Counted from the first letter of the stretch, positions 11,387 through 18,958 are shown. The stretch is 51,347 nucleotides of DNA from Clostridia bacterium (GCA_021205365.1 JAJPXP010000064.1:1-51347); one strand, 5' to 3'. The notes: generated by a model from the letters alone, not told the origin. Program-made: numbers and translations.

Positions 11387-12262
11387 ATGGAAGATGCATA
11401 TACCTTAACTTTAGAAGATAAAGAATCACATTTTCAGGAGCTTCATTTAAACTTCTGCGGTCATTCCGTCTGCTATCCTGATAACAGTATCGGTCCTTCT
11501 GCTCATCCATGCTATATTCTTCACTACATCCTGAGCGGGAAAGGAGAATATCGTGTAGATGGGAGAACGTATTCGCTTGAACAGAATCAGGGCTTTTTAA
11601 TAGAGCCAAACGTGATGTCCTCCTATAAGGCAGACCATGACAATCCCTGGACATATCTTTGGATCGGATTTGAAGGTACAAATGCAAAAACTATGCTGGA
11701 AGCACTCGGTTTTTCTCATCATAAAGTAACGTTTTCAGTCAATTGCGGCACCGAACTAATGAAAATCATCAATGCAATGCTCGAAAGTGATGCAGAAGGG
11801 ATGGAACAGGAATTGTTTCTCCAATCACAAATGTTTCGGTTCTTCTCCTTTCTGTCGCATGAATTATCCACTGATTCCAATATCTTTCAGCGTGACAAGC
11901 AAAATTACTACGTACGCGCTGCACAACGATATATCTATACACATTATTCAGAAGATATTAAAATACAGGACATCGCGGATGCTGCTGGAATCAGCAGAAG
12001 CTATCTAACGATTCTTTTTCAGACAATACTGCATGTCTCTCCCAGCGATTATCTGACAGATTTTCGGCTAACGCGGGCACATGAGCAATTACAAATCACA
12101 GATCTTCCAATCGGTAAAATTGCTGAAAATTGCGGCTATCAAAATCCACTTGTGTTCACTCGTGCGTTTAAAAAGAAAATCGGGTCAACTCCTTCTGCCT
12201 TCCGTAGTGCAATTCGGGAAGAACGAAAAATCAAAATGGATCAGGTTCGAAAAAGAAAATAG
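11387..12262 (+). CDS. AraC-family transcriptional regulator, probable gal operon activator
   Basis: 291-aa regulator with an N-terminal cupin-type sensing domain (about residues 15-150, with HPCYILHYILSGKGEYRVDG) and a C-terminal AraC double helix-turn-helix (about 185-280). The latter shows IQDIADAAGISRSYLTILFQ and IGKIAENCGYQNPLVFTRAFKKKIGSTPSAFR. The ATG at 11387 follows GGAGGA at 6-bp spacing; an upstream in-frame ATG at 11201 lies inside galK and is rejected. It is divergent from galK, the usual layout for an activator of the adjacent sugar operon (compare MsmR/RafR). Galactose or a related sugar as ligand is an inference from position. Confidence 0.93.
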   Translation: MEDAYTLTLEDKESHFQELHLNFCGHSVCYPDNSIGPSAHPCYILHYILSGKGEYRVDGRTYSLEQNQGFLIEPNVMSSYKADHDNPWTYLWIGFEGTNAKTMLEALGFSHHKVTFSVNCGTELMKIINAMLESDAEGMEQELFLQSQMFRFFSFLSHELSTDSNIFQRDKQNYYVRAAQRYIYTHYSEDIKIQDIADAAGISRSYLTILFQTILHVSPSDYLTDFRLTRAHEQLQITDLPIGKIAENCGYQNPLVFTRAFKKKIGSTPSAFRSAIREERKIKMDQVRKRK

Positions 12263-12924
12263 ATTCTACGAAAAGTATCTATTAAAAATCTTATCTCCCC
12301 ACATATGAGAGTGTTTTAAATATCATTTTATTTCCTATTTTTATTCCTTATTTTTCTTTATTCCGTTTTTTCTGTAACAAATTATAGCGTTTTTTCTTTT
12401 CGTACGAAAGTAATGTTCGTCTAGATTACCATACTTTTTGTCGAGTCAATGAAAAACAAAAAATCTGTTTTTCAGTTATTTTGAATAGTTTTAGTAAAAT
12501 TTATTTTATATTTATTATGTTTTACTTATATTGTTCAATTATTACTGCAAATAAAAAATCTCGGTCCTTCTTTTTGAAAGATCGAGATTTTCTCATTTAT
12601 TTTGTTCTTATATATGAAACGATATCCTTTTCGCATTTCAGCTTATCGTATTCCTGTTCGGAAACCGTTTCACATCATTCGTTTTCTCATGCCAAAGCTC
12701 GTTTTCTATCATCTCATGCTTAAATAGCATTCTGCGCATTCTAAAACCGATCTGTCGCGGTAAAGAATAACTGGTTCTGTGAAGCTTGGAACTTCTGCTG
12801 CCATGCCTCCTACTCTTTTTCTGTCGAATTGATCCAATGGTGAGCTTCCAACAGCACGCTGTTCTCTGCCTCTGCTGTCGAACCCACAGCAGATGGTGAT
12901 AATTTTATATATTATATGCTCCAC
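12263..12924. other. AT-rich gene-poor stretch with a doubtful 71-codon ORF
   Basis: 662 bp between the AraC regulator and the nitroreductase. Apart from the terminator at 12556-12596 it is mostly AT-rich. A minus-strand ORF at 12709-12924 would encode 71 aa, rich in charged residues with CCGFDSRGREQ near the start and ECAECYLSMR at the end. Its ATG follows the nitroreductase stop with no good ribosome site. I do not recognise it; it could be a gene fragment left by an inserted element. A second short minus-strand frame at about 12607-12678 also looks like coding debris. Confidence 0.4.
12556..12596. terminator. Bidirectional intrinsic terminator
   Basis: A 15-bp stem, AAATCTCGGTCCTTC against GAAAGATCGAGATTT with two G-U pairs and a TTTTT loop. 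On the minus strand the stem is followed by a TTTTTT run, giving a strong terminator for the nitroreductase side. On the plus strand ATTTTC follows, so it can also stop AraC transcripts. Confidence 0.75.
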
Positions 12925-13590
12925 TTATATGCTCCACTCAAAATGATTTCCCGCACCCATTTCGAAATGGTATTTGACAATACCCAGGTCCACTTTTGTA
13001 TAAAATCCAATGCCAGCTTTTACGGATACCTGATTTCCATTCCGTGTGAATAAGAATTTCTGTTGGTTCATTGCCGTAGGCGCCAGCAGAGCAGCCTCCA
13101 CGCCGCTCTGAAACCAAGCGGGAACCGGCTTGTCAGCTTTCATTACCTCGCCAATCGGTTTGGATTTATGTGCTGTTCCCTGTGTCTCTCCATATCCCAG
13201 CGCAATCACAACGCAGAGTTTTTCCCCACGATCAATTTCAAAAGCAGATTTGACCTTGCTGTAGGTCATTGCTACCCAACAGGTGTTCAGTCCTAACTGC
13301 TGTGCCAGCAACACGAGTCTTTCGCCGTAATAGCCACATTTTTCATCAAAGTCCGGGCCTTTCTTTCCAATAAGAGCAATATAATTTTTCACTCCGTTGA
13401 ATTTCCCATAATGTGCCATGAAACTGCTGAAGGCCTTTGGTTCATTTAGAACAAGCTGGATATGCAGCCCGCTTTCCTGGTTGCAAACATGGATTTCTTC
13501 TTCTAAAGCCGCAATTGCCTCTGTCTTTATTGGTTTATCAATATACTGCCGTACACTGTGGCGAGCGTGCATAGCCTCTGTTATATTCAT
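12925..13590 (-). CDS. Nitroreductase-family flavoprotein (TM1586-type)
   Basis: 221-aa FMN-dependent oxidoreductase with the family start ITEAMHARHSVRQYIDKPI (residues about 3-21), the GERLVLLAQQLGLNTCWVAM segment (about 109) and the C-terminal APTAMNQQKFLF motif (about 168). The arrangement resembles the putative TM nitroreductase family (Pfam PF14512). Substrate is unknown; relatives reduce nitro compounds or quinones with NAD(P)H. It lies 96 bp behind an ArsR-type regulator on the same strand, so it is probably the regulator's target. The start is GTTAAGATCATG-like with AGGTTAAGATC upstream. Confidence 0.85.
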   Translation of the reverse strand: MNITEAMHARHSVRQYIDKPIKTEAIAALEEEIHVCNQESGLHIQLVLNEPKAFSSFMAHYGKFNGVKNYIALIGKKGPDFDEKCGYYGERLVLLAQQLGLNTCWVAMTYSKVKSAFEIDRGEKLCVVIALGYGETQGTAHKSKPIGEVMKADKPVPAWFQSGVEAALLAPTAMNQQKFLFTRNGNQVSVKAGIGFYTKVDLGIVKYHFEMGAGNHFEWSI

Positions 13591-13686
13591 GATCTTAACC
13601 TCCGTTATCCGTTCGAAAATTTTGAATAATGATTGTTATCAAGTTGGAATGCCATACGCTTCCAATATAAACAAAATCCCCTGATA

Positions 13687-14046
13687 TCATTCGGTTCTAT
13701 TCCAGTCAGACAAATCTTCCATGATTGTTTTTGCATCTTCGAGCATTTGTATGAGTTTGTTGATCGCTTTCATATCTTCATCAAAGTAATAATAATTCTT
13801 TGTACCTTCACGCCGCATATTTAAAATGCCAGCATCCTTGAGTATTTGAATATGGTGGGACACAGCAGGACGTGAAAGATGCGTTTTTTCTGTAATCGCA
13901 CCGACACGCGCGCCGCAACAGCAATCCATCTGCATCATTTCGAGAATCAAGTGTTGACGGTTCTCATCCCCAAGAGCCAATAATATTTTTCGGCAGCTCT
14001 CAAATTCTTCCGCAAAACGCTTGATGTCATTTTTATGTTTTAACAT
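13687..14046 (-). CDS. ArsR/SmtB-family transcriptional regulator
   Basis: 119-aa winged-helix repressor. The helix-turn-helix is ITEKTHLSRPAVSHHIQILKDAGIL (about residues 56-80), followed by the beta-wing MRREGTKNYYYF. Just before the recognition helices is DCCCGARVG (about 46), a cysteine cluster in the region where ArsR members place ELCVCD-type metal sites. It is not the canonical motif, so metal, metalloid or thiol-redox sensing are all possible. It heads a two-gene unit with the nitroreductase. The start has AAAAGGAGCACATTT upstream. Confidence 0.88.
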   Translation of the reverse strand: MLKHKNDIKRFAEEFESCRKILLALGDENRQHLILEMMQMDCCCGARVGAITEKTHLSRPAVSHHIQILKDAGILNMRREGTKNYYYFDEDMKAINKLIQMLEDAKTIMEDLSDWNRTE

Positions 14047-14062
14047 AAATGTGCTCCTTTTT

Positions 14063-14088
14063 GTTGAACTACTTAAACTATTATACCA
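14063..14088 (-). promoter_or_regulatory. Extended -10 promoter and imperfect dyad before the ArsR gene
   Basis: TGGTATAAT (14088-14080, minus strand) is an extended -10 element with no good -35, since the DNA upstream is integrase remnant. Between it and the ribosome site lies the dyad GTTGAA-CTAC-TTAAAC (14063-14078; five of six arm positions match), a plausible autoregulatory site. Confidence 0.45.
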
Positions 14089-14109
14089 AAGTTTTGCGAA
14101 AAAATCTCA

Positions 14110-14355
14110 TTGAGAAAGAAAACCGAGACAAACAATATGCAATGTGGAAATGTCGGCACACGCTTCGATCGCTTGCTTTTTGTCCTGAAAACTGCAATCA
14201 AGATAATGTTGATTGCAGCTGGTATTTCTCCAATGGTTGTACAAGAAAGGCTTGGACATAAGAACATTCAGACTACACTTGACATCTATACAACAGTTAC
14301 GGACAGTATGCACGATATTGCCGGAAACGTCATAGACCAAATTTACAGCAAATAA
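14110..14355 (+). pseudogene. C-terminal remnant of a tyrosine recombinase (integrase)
   Basis: The last 45 or so codons read ISPMVVQERLGHKNIQTTL-DIYTTVTDSMHDIAGNVIDQI. This is the C-terminal catalytic box of Tn916/phage-type integrases, with the LGH histidine and the nucleophile tyrosine in DIY. The preceding residues (AIKIMLIAAG) are a degraded version of the usual RHTHATMLIEAG, and the catalytic arginine is lost. Everything further N-terminal is missing. An intact protein would be about 370-400 aa. It is followed at once by a strong inverted repeat, as at the end of integrated elements. Confidence 0.85.
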
Positions 14356-14359
14356 AAAT

Positions 14360-14408
14360 GACCGCACTACTTGACCGCAAATAAAATTTCTGCGGTCAAG
14401 GTGCGGTC
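14360..14408. repeat. Inverted repeat behind the integrase remnant
   Basis: Left arm GACCGCAC (14360-14367) and TTGACCGCA (14371-14379), right arm TGCGGTCAA (14391-14399) and GTGCGGTC (14401-14408). They pair almost completely around an ATAAAATTTC loop. It starts 4 bp after the integrase stop codon. It may be a terminator or part of an attachment/terminal site of the lost element. A diverged copy is at 1393-1440. Confidence 0.65.
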
Positions 14409-14461
14409 AAACTTATTTTTCAGATTTTTAAGTCTTCAAAAAAATTCTGAAAATATACTAA

Positions 14462-15463
14462 TTAGCCATTCAGAGCAGCGTTTACGTCAACTGCAACAGC
14501 AACGGAAGCGCCAACCATCGGGTTGTTGCCCATGCCCAGGAAGCCCATCATTTCTACATGAGCCGGAACAGAGGAAGAACCTGCAAACTGAGCATCGGAA
14601 TGCATACGGCCCATGGTGTCGGTCATGCCGTAGGAAGCAGGACCTGCAGCCATGTTGTCCGGATGCAGGGTACGGCCAGTGCCGCCGCCGGATGCAACAG
14701 AGAAGTACTTCTTACCAGTCAGCTGACATTCCTTCTTATAGGTGCCTGCTACCGGATGCTGGAAACGGGTCGGGTTGGTAGAGTTACCGGTGATGGAAAC
14801 GTCTACGCCTTCATGATGCATGATAGCTACGCCTTCACGAACATCATCTGCGCCGAAGCAGCGAACCTTGGAGCGCTCACCATTGGAATATGCAATTTCC
14901 TGAACAATGGTCAGTTCGCCAGTATAGTAATCAAACTTGGTCTGAACATAAGTAAAGCCGTTGATACGGGAAATAATCTGTGCAGCGTCCTTGCCCAGGC
15001 CATTCAGGATAACCTGCAGCGGCTCCTTACGAGCCTTGTTAGCAGAACGTGCCAGGCCGATTGCGCCTTCTGCAGCTGCGAAAGACTCATGACCAGCCAG
15101 GAATGCAAAGCACTTGGTCTCTTCACGCAGCAGCATAGCTGCCAGATTGCCATGACCAATACCAACCTTACGGTCATCAGCTACAGAGCCCGGGATGCAG
15201 AATGCCTGCAGGCCGATACCGATTGCTTCTGCAGCTTCCGGAGCGGACTTAACTTCCTTCTTGATAGCGATTGCAGCACCTACAGTGTAAGCCCAGCAAG
15301 CGTTCTCAAATGCAATCGGCTGTACAGAACGAACGGTAGCAGCCGGATCAATGCCCTTTGCCTTGCAGATTTCAGCACATTCCTCTACGCTGGAAATGCC
15401 ATACTCAGCGAGGACACCATTGATCTTATCAATTCTTCTCTCGTAACTTTCAAATAAAGCCAT
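14462..15463 (-). CDS. GGGtGRT protein, conserved and of unknown function
   Basis: 333-aa cytoplasmic protein recognised from its name-giving motif SVASGGGTGRTLHPDNMAAG (about residues 252-271). Other conserved-looking parts are the N-terminal MALFESYERRIDKINGVLAEYGI, GHGNLAAMLLREETKCFAFLAGHESFAAAEGAIG (about 102-135) and a glycine-rich C-terminus, MGFLGMGNNPMVGASVAVAVDV. There are no membrane segments or signal peptide. It follows the NifU-like gene by 17 bp with AGGAGG at its start; this pairing is known across anaerobic Clostridia. A link to iron-sulfur or redox metabolism is suggested only by the partner. No reaction can be assigned. Confidence 0.85.
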   Translation of the reverse strand: MALFESYERRIDKINGVLAEYGISSVEECAEICKAKGIDPAATVRSVQPIAFENACWAYTVGAAIAIKKEVKSAPEAAEAIGIGLQAFCIPGSVADDRKVGIGHGNLAAMLLREETKCFAFLAGHESFAAAEGAIGLARSANKARKEPLQVILNGLGKDAAQIISRINGFTYVQTKFDYYTGELTIVQEIAYSNGERSKVRCFGADDVREGVAIMHHEGVDVSITGNSTNPTRFQHPVAGTYKKECQLTGKKYFSVASGGGTGRTLHPDNMAAGPASYGMTDTMGRMHSDAQFAGSSSVPAHVEMMGFLGMGNNPMVGASVAVAVDVNAALNG

Positions 15464-15480
15464 GATTTCTGTCCTCCTTC

Positions 15481-16173
15481 TTACTCTGCACGCGGATCGA
15501 TGTACTTAACACCTTCAGCAAAACGTCCATAGGTGCTGGTATTCTTCTGCATAGCCTCAGCCGGCTCAGCACCCTTACGGATCTGCTCCATCATCTTTCC
15601 AAGATGTACGAACTCATAGCCGATAACGAGGTTATCCTTGTCCAGAGCCAGACGGGTTACATAACCTTCTGCCATTTCCAGATAACGAGTACCCTTAGCC
15701 TTCGTACCATACATAGTACCAACCTGGCTTCTCAGGCCCTTGCCCAGATCTTCCAGGCCAGCGCCGATCGGCAGACCATTTTCAGAGAATGCAGTCTGGG
15801 TACGGCCGTATACGATCTGCAGGAACAGTTCACGCATTGCAACGTTGATCGCATCACATACGAGGTCAGTGTTCAGTGCTTCCAGCAGGGTCTTACCCGG
15901 CAGGATTTCGGATGCCATAGCTGCGGAATGCGTCATGCCAGAACATCCGATGGTCTCAACCAGAGCTTCCTCAATGATGCCATCCTTGACATTCAGCGAC
16001 AGCTTACAGGCACCCTGCTGCGGTGCGCACCAGCCAATGCCATGCGTCATGCCGCTGATATCCTTGATTTCCATTGCCTGAGTCCACTTGCCCTCCTGCG
16101 GGATCGGAGCCGGACCATGGTATGCGCCCTTAGCTACTGGACACATGTTTTCCACTTCTGCGGAATAAAGCAT
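15481..16173 (-). CDS. NifU-like iron-sulfur cluster assembly scaffold protein
   Basis: 230-aa protein with an IscU/NifU-type N-terminal fold. Cysteines sit in ENMCPVAKGAYHG (about residue 11), GIGWCAPQQGACKLSL (about 49 and 56), ETIGCSGMTHSAAMASE (about 76) and LVCDAINVAM (about 105). ETIGCSGMTHSAA is the counterpart of the first cluster-binding cysteine of IscU. The C-terminal ~100 residues are an extension not found in IscU. It is transcribed first, ahead of the GGGtGRT gene, behind a structured leader with its own terminator. AGGAAAGGATAAAAATT precedes the start. Which target receives the cluster is unknown, and there is no cysteine desulfurase nearby. Confidence 0.82.
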   Translation of the reverse strand: MLYSAEVENMCPVAKGAYHGPAPIPQEGKWTQAMEIKDISGMTHGIGWCAPQQGACKLSLNVKDGIIEEALVETIGCSGMTHSAAMASEILPGKTLLEALNTDLVCDAINVAMRELFLQIVYGRTQTAFSENGLPIGAGLEDLGKGLRSQVGTMYGTKAKGTRYLEMAEGYVTRLALDKDNLVIGYEFVHLGKMMEQIRKGAEPAEAMQKNTSTYGRFAEGVKYIDPRAE

Positions 16174-16254
16174 AATTTTTATCCTTTCCTGAAACAGATT
16201 TTTCCCTTCCTTTTGGAAGAAAAAGCTTCATTTTGAACCAAAACTCTCTGCGAT

Positions 16255-16294
16255 AAAAAAAGCTGACAACCTGCTACGAACCCAAGTTATCAGC
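16255..16294 (-). terminator. Intrinsic terminator in the leader of the NifU-like operon
   Basis: On the minus strand GCTGATAAC (16294-16286) pairs with GTTGTCAGC (16270-16262) and is followed by seven T residues. It lies about 80 bp before the NifU-like start codon and about 55 bp after the likely start of transcription. It must therefore be read through, or belongs to a separate small RNA. Confidence 0.75.
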
Positions 16295-16347
16295 ACAGCC
16301 GGGCATTCTGCTCGTTCCGAATACCGCGAAAAAGTTTTGCCTCACTT
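16255..16347 (-). ncRNA. Candidate regulatory leader or small RNA upstream of the NifU-like gene
   Basis: Between a good promoter and the terminator lies about 93 nt without an ORF. It can form a 5' hairpin GGUAUUC/GAAUGCC (16325-16319 with 16308-16302, one G-U pair) whose loop contains ACGAGC. The terminator loop contains GUUCGU, complementary to that over 6 bases, so a loop-loop contact is possible. I do not match it to a known riboswitch family. It could be an attenuator sensing a metabolite or redox signal, or an independent small RNA. Confidence 0.5.
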
Positions 16348-16383
16348 GTAAACAAGTTTACCATGTCATGCATTTTTTGTCAA
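16344..16383 (-). promoter_or_regulatory. Promoter and palindromic operator of the NifU-like operon
   Basis: TTGACA (16383-16378), a 17-bp spacer and TAAACT (16360-16355) make a near-consensus vegetative promoter. A perfect palindrome ACTTGT-AA-ACAAGT (16344-16357) overlaps the -10 and the start point, the position of a repressor site. The protein that binds is unknown. Confidence 0.7.
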
Positions 16384-16622
16384 CCTGTGGACTTTCCCTA
16401 CTACGTACTTTTTTTGTATTTTTGAGCGTTTTTTTTTGCATTTTAAGCGAAATTCTGTCCCAATAAAGACCAAATATTCTACAGCTTGCTACCACAATTT
16501 AACCAATTTCCCCTGTGCGCCAATTGTCCTATAAAATAACTATCCGAAAAATATCATAAAACCATAGCATTTTATACAAATTTCTTCTGTCTCAAAAACA
16601 TTCGGGCACCATATGCAAGAAA

Positions 16623-16652
16623 GACGCTCTCCTCCGTTTGGAAAAGAGCGTC
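16623..16652 (-). terminator. Intrinsic terminator of the SorC gene
   Basis: Arms GACGCTCT (16623-16630) and AGAGCGTC (16645-16652), with TTTCTT following on the minus strand, starting 11 bp after the SorC stop codon. Confidence 0.8.
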
Positions 16653-16663
16653 CTAAAATATGT

Positions 16664-17581
16664 TTATTCTTCAAGCAGGGATTCCGTCAGGGATTCCCTT
16701 ACAAAAATGTGGGTCAGCAGTCCGGTTTTTAGTGCGCCGACCAATGCGACTGTGCTGACATCTGCAGCGCACAAGCCTACAACACAGCGGCAGTGTGCCA
16801 GATTCTCCAGTGGGATATGTGCAATACAATCCCGCTCTGGCGCCACAATATTTCCGTTGGTATCATATGCGTATGCTGCAAGATGGCCCACTGTGCGTAT
16901 ATTGCGCACCATCGGATAGCCAACATCATGTTCTACTGTCGTATCGTGGATACCGACCAGCGCCATGTCCAGCCTTTCCCACTGCCGACAGACCTCCTGA
17001 TAATGTCTTGTTGCATACAACAGGCTGCGCTCCTCCTCGTCCCCATAGAATGCAGGCGCATGCAGGAAAACCGGCTTTGCATCATAGCATTCCGCAATGA
17101 TTCGTACGTTTTCGTCCGAATGGTACTGACGAAGGGAACCACTGCTGTTTCCCAACAGCGGGCAAACCGACTTCATTGTCGTTTCATGGGGCGGAATATG
17201 ATCCAGCATTTTCGTTGCGGTTCCAATAATAGTGCCCCAACCAATGCCGAGACAATCCGGCTGCTCCTCTTCAATGAACTCCAGGGTTCGTTTGGCAATG
17301 TTATGATCGATCATTGCACTGGATTCCTCATCAGAAAACAACACACCGCCTTGCAGTCCATAACGCTGGCACAATCGTTTCAGCATAGCTTCCGTATCAC
17401 AGGCTGGCTGATGAACGCGGATCTCTACAATGCCGATATCTCGTGCTTCATGCAGAATACGGCTGACCAACGGGCGGGATACATGCATCAGGTTTGCAAT
17501 TTCTCCCTGTGTCTTTTCTTCTTCGTAATACAAATGAGCAACCTTTGCAAGACGTTCCAATTTATTCTTTCTATAGTTCAT
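16664..17581 (-). CDS. SorC/DeoR-type sugar-binding transcriptional regulator
   Basis: 305-aa regulator. The N-terminal helix-turn-helix EEEKTQGEIANLMHVSRPLVSRILHEA (about residues 20-46) is followed by a sugar-phosphate-binding domain of the SorC type (about 60-300). That domain shows CLGIGWGTIIGTATKML (about 110), PVFLHAPAFYG (about 168), GHLAAYAYDTNGN (about 234) and VVGLCAADVSTVALVGALKTGLL (about 270). SorC proteins usually bind a sugar phosphate and control an adjacent operon. Here no sugar operon is adjacent, so the target is not evident. Its promoter lies about 320 bp upstream, giving an unusually long leader. Confidence 0.88.
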   Translation of the reverse strand: MNYRKNKLERLAKVAHLYYEEEKTQGEIANLMHVSRPLVSRILHEARDIGIVEIRVHQPACDTEAMLKRLCQRYGLQGGVLFSDEESSAMIDHNIAKRTLEFIEEEQPDCLGIGWGTIIGTATKMLDHIPPHETTMKSVCPLLGNSSGSLRQYHSDENVRIIAECYDAKPVFLHAPAFYGDEEERSLLYATRHYQEVCRQWERLDMALVGIHDTTVEHDVGYPMVRNIRTVGHLAAYAYDTNGNIVAPERDCIAHIPLENLAHCRCVVGLCAADVSTVALVGALKTGLLTHIFVRESLTESLLEE

Positions 17582-18103
17582 ATTTTATCTCTTCCACCAG
17601 CGCGTATCTGAGAAGCGGAAAACTCTATTTGCGGATGCAAATACTTTTTCGTTTCCAGATGCCGCCAAAATCCCAATATAACCGGTATAAAATATAAATT
17701 TTTCCGAAATCCTGCGGTCTCTCCGAAATAACATTTTCTATCAAACCTGCACGCAGGTACATGTATCCTCAGCAGTTAACAACAAATTTTGTCATTTCAT
17801 GATCGTTAAATTTTCAAAAACTTTTTTCGCCGGATTTCACCTCCTGTTATAAATCGCGGAAAAACAGCGACAAACCTGTCATATATTCTATACTATAAAT
17901 AGTATACCATTAAGTTTCTCAAATAGCAATATTTTTATAAAAAAACAGCCCTTTAAAATGTTACAATTTTAATCATTTTTTACGTTTAAGATACCCAAAT
18001 CTAAATTATGTCAACATTCAATTGCATGCAATTTATTATTTTTTTCATATTCTGCCGCTCTCACTGCCGGCAAAAAATGAAAATTTGTCTCTGTTTCTCC
18101 CGG
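17582..18103. other. Non-coding region between the SorC gene and the mntP promoter
   Basis: AT-rich with no convincing ORF. It contains the long SorC leader, with palindrome ACCTGC-AC-GCAGGT (17745-17758) and a strong AGGAGGTGA ribosome-site sequence on the minus strand (about 17836-17844) that has no usable start codon after it. The TATACTA/TAGTATA inverted repeat (17889-17906) overlaps the SorC promoter. Confidence 0.6.
17901..17929 (-). promoter_or_regulatory. Putative SorC gene promoter
   Basis: TTGCTA (17929-17924), 17-bp spacer, and TATACT (17906-17901) with the extended -10 TGG before it. The 18-bp inverted repeat 17889-17906 overlaps the -10. The implied leader of about 310 nt to the start codon at 17581 is long. 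Confidence 0.5.
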
Positions 18104-18137
18104 TTGACACATATCTGGATTCATGTTATGGTATACT
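18104..18137 (+). promoter_or_regulatory. mntP promoter
   Basis: TTGACA (18104-18109) followed after 17 bp by TATGGT (18127-18132), immediately before the riboswitch. TATACT at 18132-18137 is an alternative -10 but its spacing is too long. Confidence 0.65.
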
Positions 18138-18142
18138 TCATA

Positions 18143-18270
18143 TAAGGGAGTAGTCAGCGCACGACGTAACCAAGTCAACATACTGGATCATGATTTCCTG
18201 GCTTTGTTTGAAATGACGAGACTTATCTGTAATGTCGCAGATAGGGGTTCGTCTTTTTCTTTGTTCCGAT
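18143..18270 (+). promoter_or_regulatory. yybP-ykoY manganese riboswitch with overlapping terminator
   Basis: Begins with AAGGGAGTAG (18144-18153), the conserved 5' sequence of the yybP-ykoY class, and ends in the conserved second half with GACGAGACTTATCTG (18215-18229) and CAGATAGGGGTTCGTC (18238-18253). The last two segments pair and are followed by TTTTTC, forming a terminator. In this class Mn2+ binding favours the antiterminated form and switches on Mn2+ export. Its place directly upstream of mntP supports the call. Confidence 0.88.
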
Positions 18271-18330
18271 CTGCAGCTGAAGAAAAACAGCTCTTCCCCG
18301 TATCAATTCATGCAACAAGGAGTGAATTTT

Positions 18331-18891
18331 ATGAGTTTGCTGGATCTTTTTATTCTTGCAGTAGGGTTGTCTATGGATGCCTTTGCCGTGTCTGTCTGTA
18401 AGGGGCTGTCCGTGCGCCAGCTAAAGCTGAAGCACGCCTGTACTGCAGGCGCCTATTTTGGCGGCTTCCAGTTTCTGATGCCATTGATCGGCTATCTGCT
18501 GGGCAGTCAGTTCCAACGATATATCGTCAGCATTGACCACTGGATTGCCTTTGTCCTGCTGGTATTGATTGGTGTAAACATGGTCAGGGAGTCCCGCGGA
18601 GATGCAGAAGAACTGAATGATTCCTTCACATTTCTGACCATGCTTCCCCTCGCAGTGGCAACCAGCATCGATGCGCTTGCCGTTGGTGTCACCTTTGCTT
18701 TCCTGCAGGTTTCCATCCTGCATGCGGTGACCTTTATTGGCTGCACAACCTTCGTTCTATCGGCCATCGGCATCCAAATCGGTCATATATTCGGCATACG
18801 GTATAAATCCCGTGCAGAGTTTGCCGGCGGTATCGTACTGATTCTCATGGGATGTAAAATCCTGCTGGAACATCTTGGTTTTCTGGGCTAA
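18331..18891 (+). CDS. mntP: Manganese efflux pump MntP
   Basis: 186-aa membrane protein that exports Mn2+. Six hydrophobic segments form two repeated halves. Each half carries the family's acidic motif: [14 protein letters not shown] (about residue 14) and [15 protein letters not shown] (about 111). The ATG at 18331 follows AAGGAGTG at normal spacing; upstream in-frame starts would lie inside the riboswitch. The gene is the only one in its unit and is controlled by the preceding Mn2+ riboswitch. Confidence 0.95.
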   Translation: MSLLDLFILAVGLSMDAFAVSVCKGLSVRQLKLKHACTAGAYFGGFQFLMPLIGYLLGSQFQRYIVSIDHWIAFVLLVLIGVNMVRESRGDAEELNDSFTFLTMLPLAVATSIDALAVGVTFAFLQVSILHAVTFIGCTTFVLSAIGIQIGHIFGIRYKSRAEFAGGIVLILMGCKILLEHLGFLG

Positions 18892-18929
18892 TTTTACACA
18901 CTTGTAACATTTCTGCCACATATTGTTTG

Positions 18930-18958
18930 TTGACGCATTTCTACCCACGGGATATAAT
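18930..18958 (+). promoter_or_regulatory. Promoter of the alarmone synthetase gene
   Basis: TTGACG (18930-18935), 17-bp spacer, TATAAT (18953-18958), a near-perfect vegetative promoter about 60 bp before the start codon at 19026. Confidence 0.8.

Noticed and set aside
13622..13641. Fur-box-like sequence between the ArsR and nitroreductase genes (AATAATGATTGTTATCA)
   Set aside because: It only partly matches the Fur inverted repeat, lies inside a two-gene unit, and nothing nearby concerns iron.
16255..16383. T-box or SRP-like RNA before the NifU-like gene
   Set aside because: No T-box sequence (AGGGUGGNACCGCG) and no SRP helix 8 core; the real SRP RNA is at 29931-30215.
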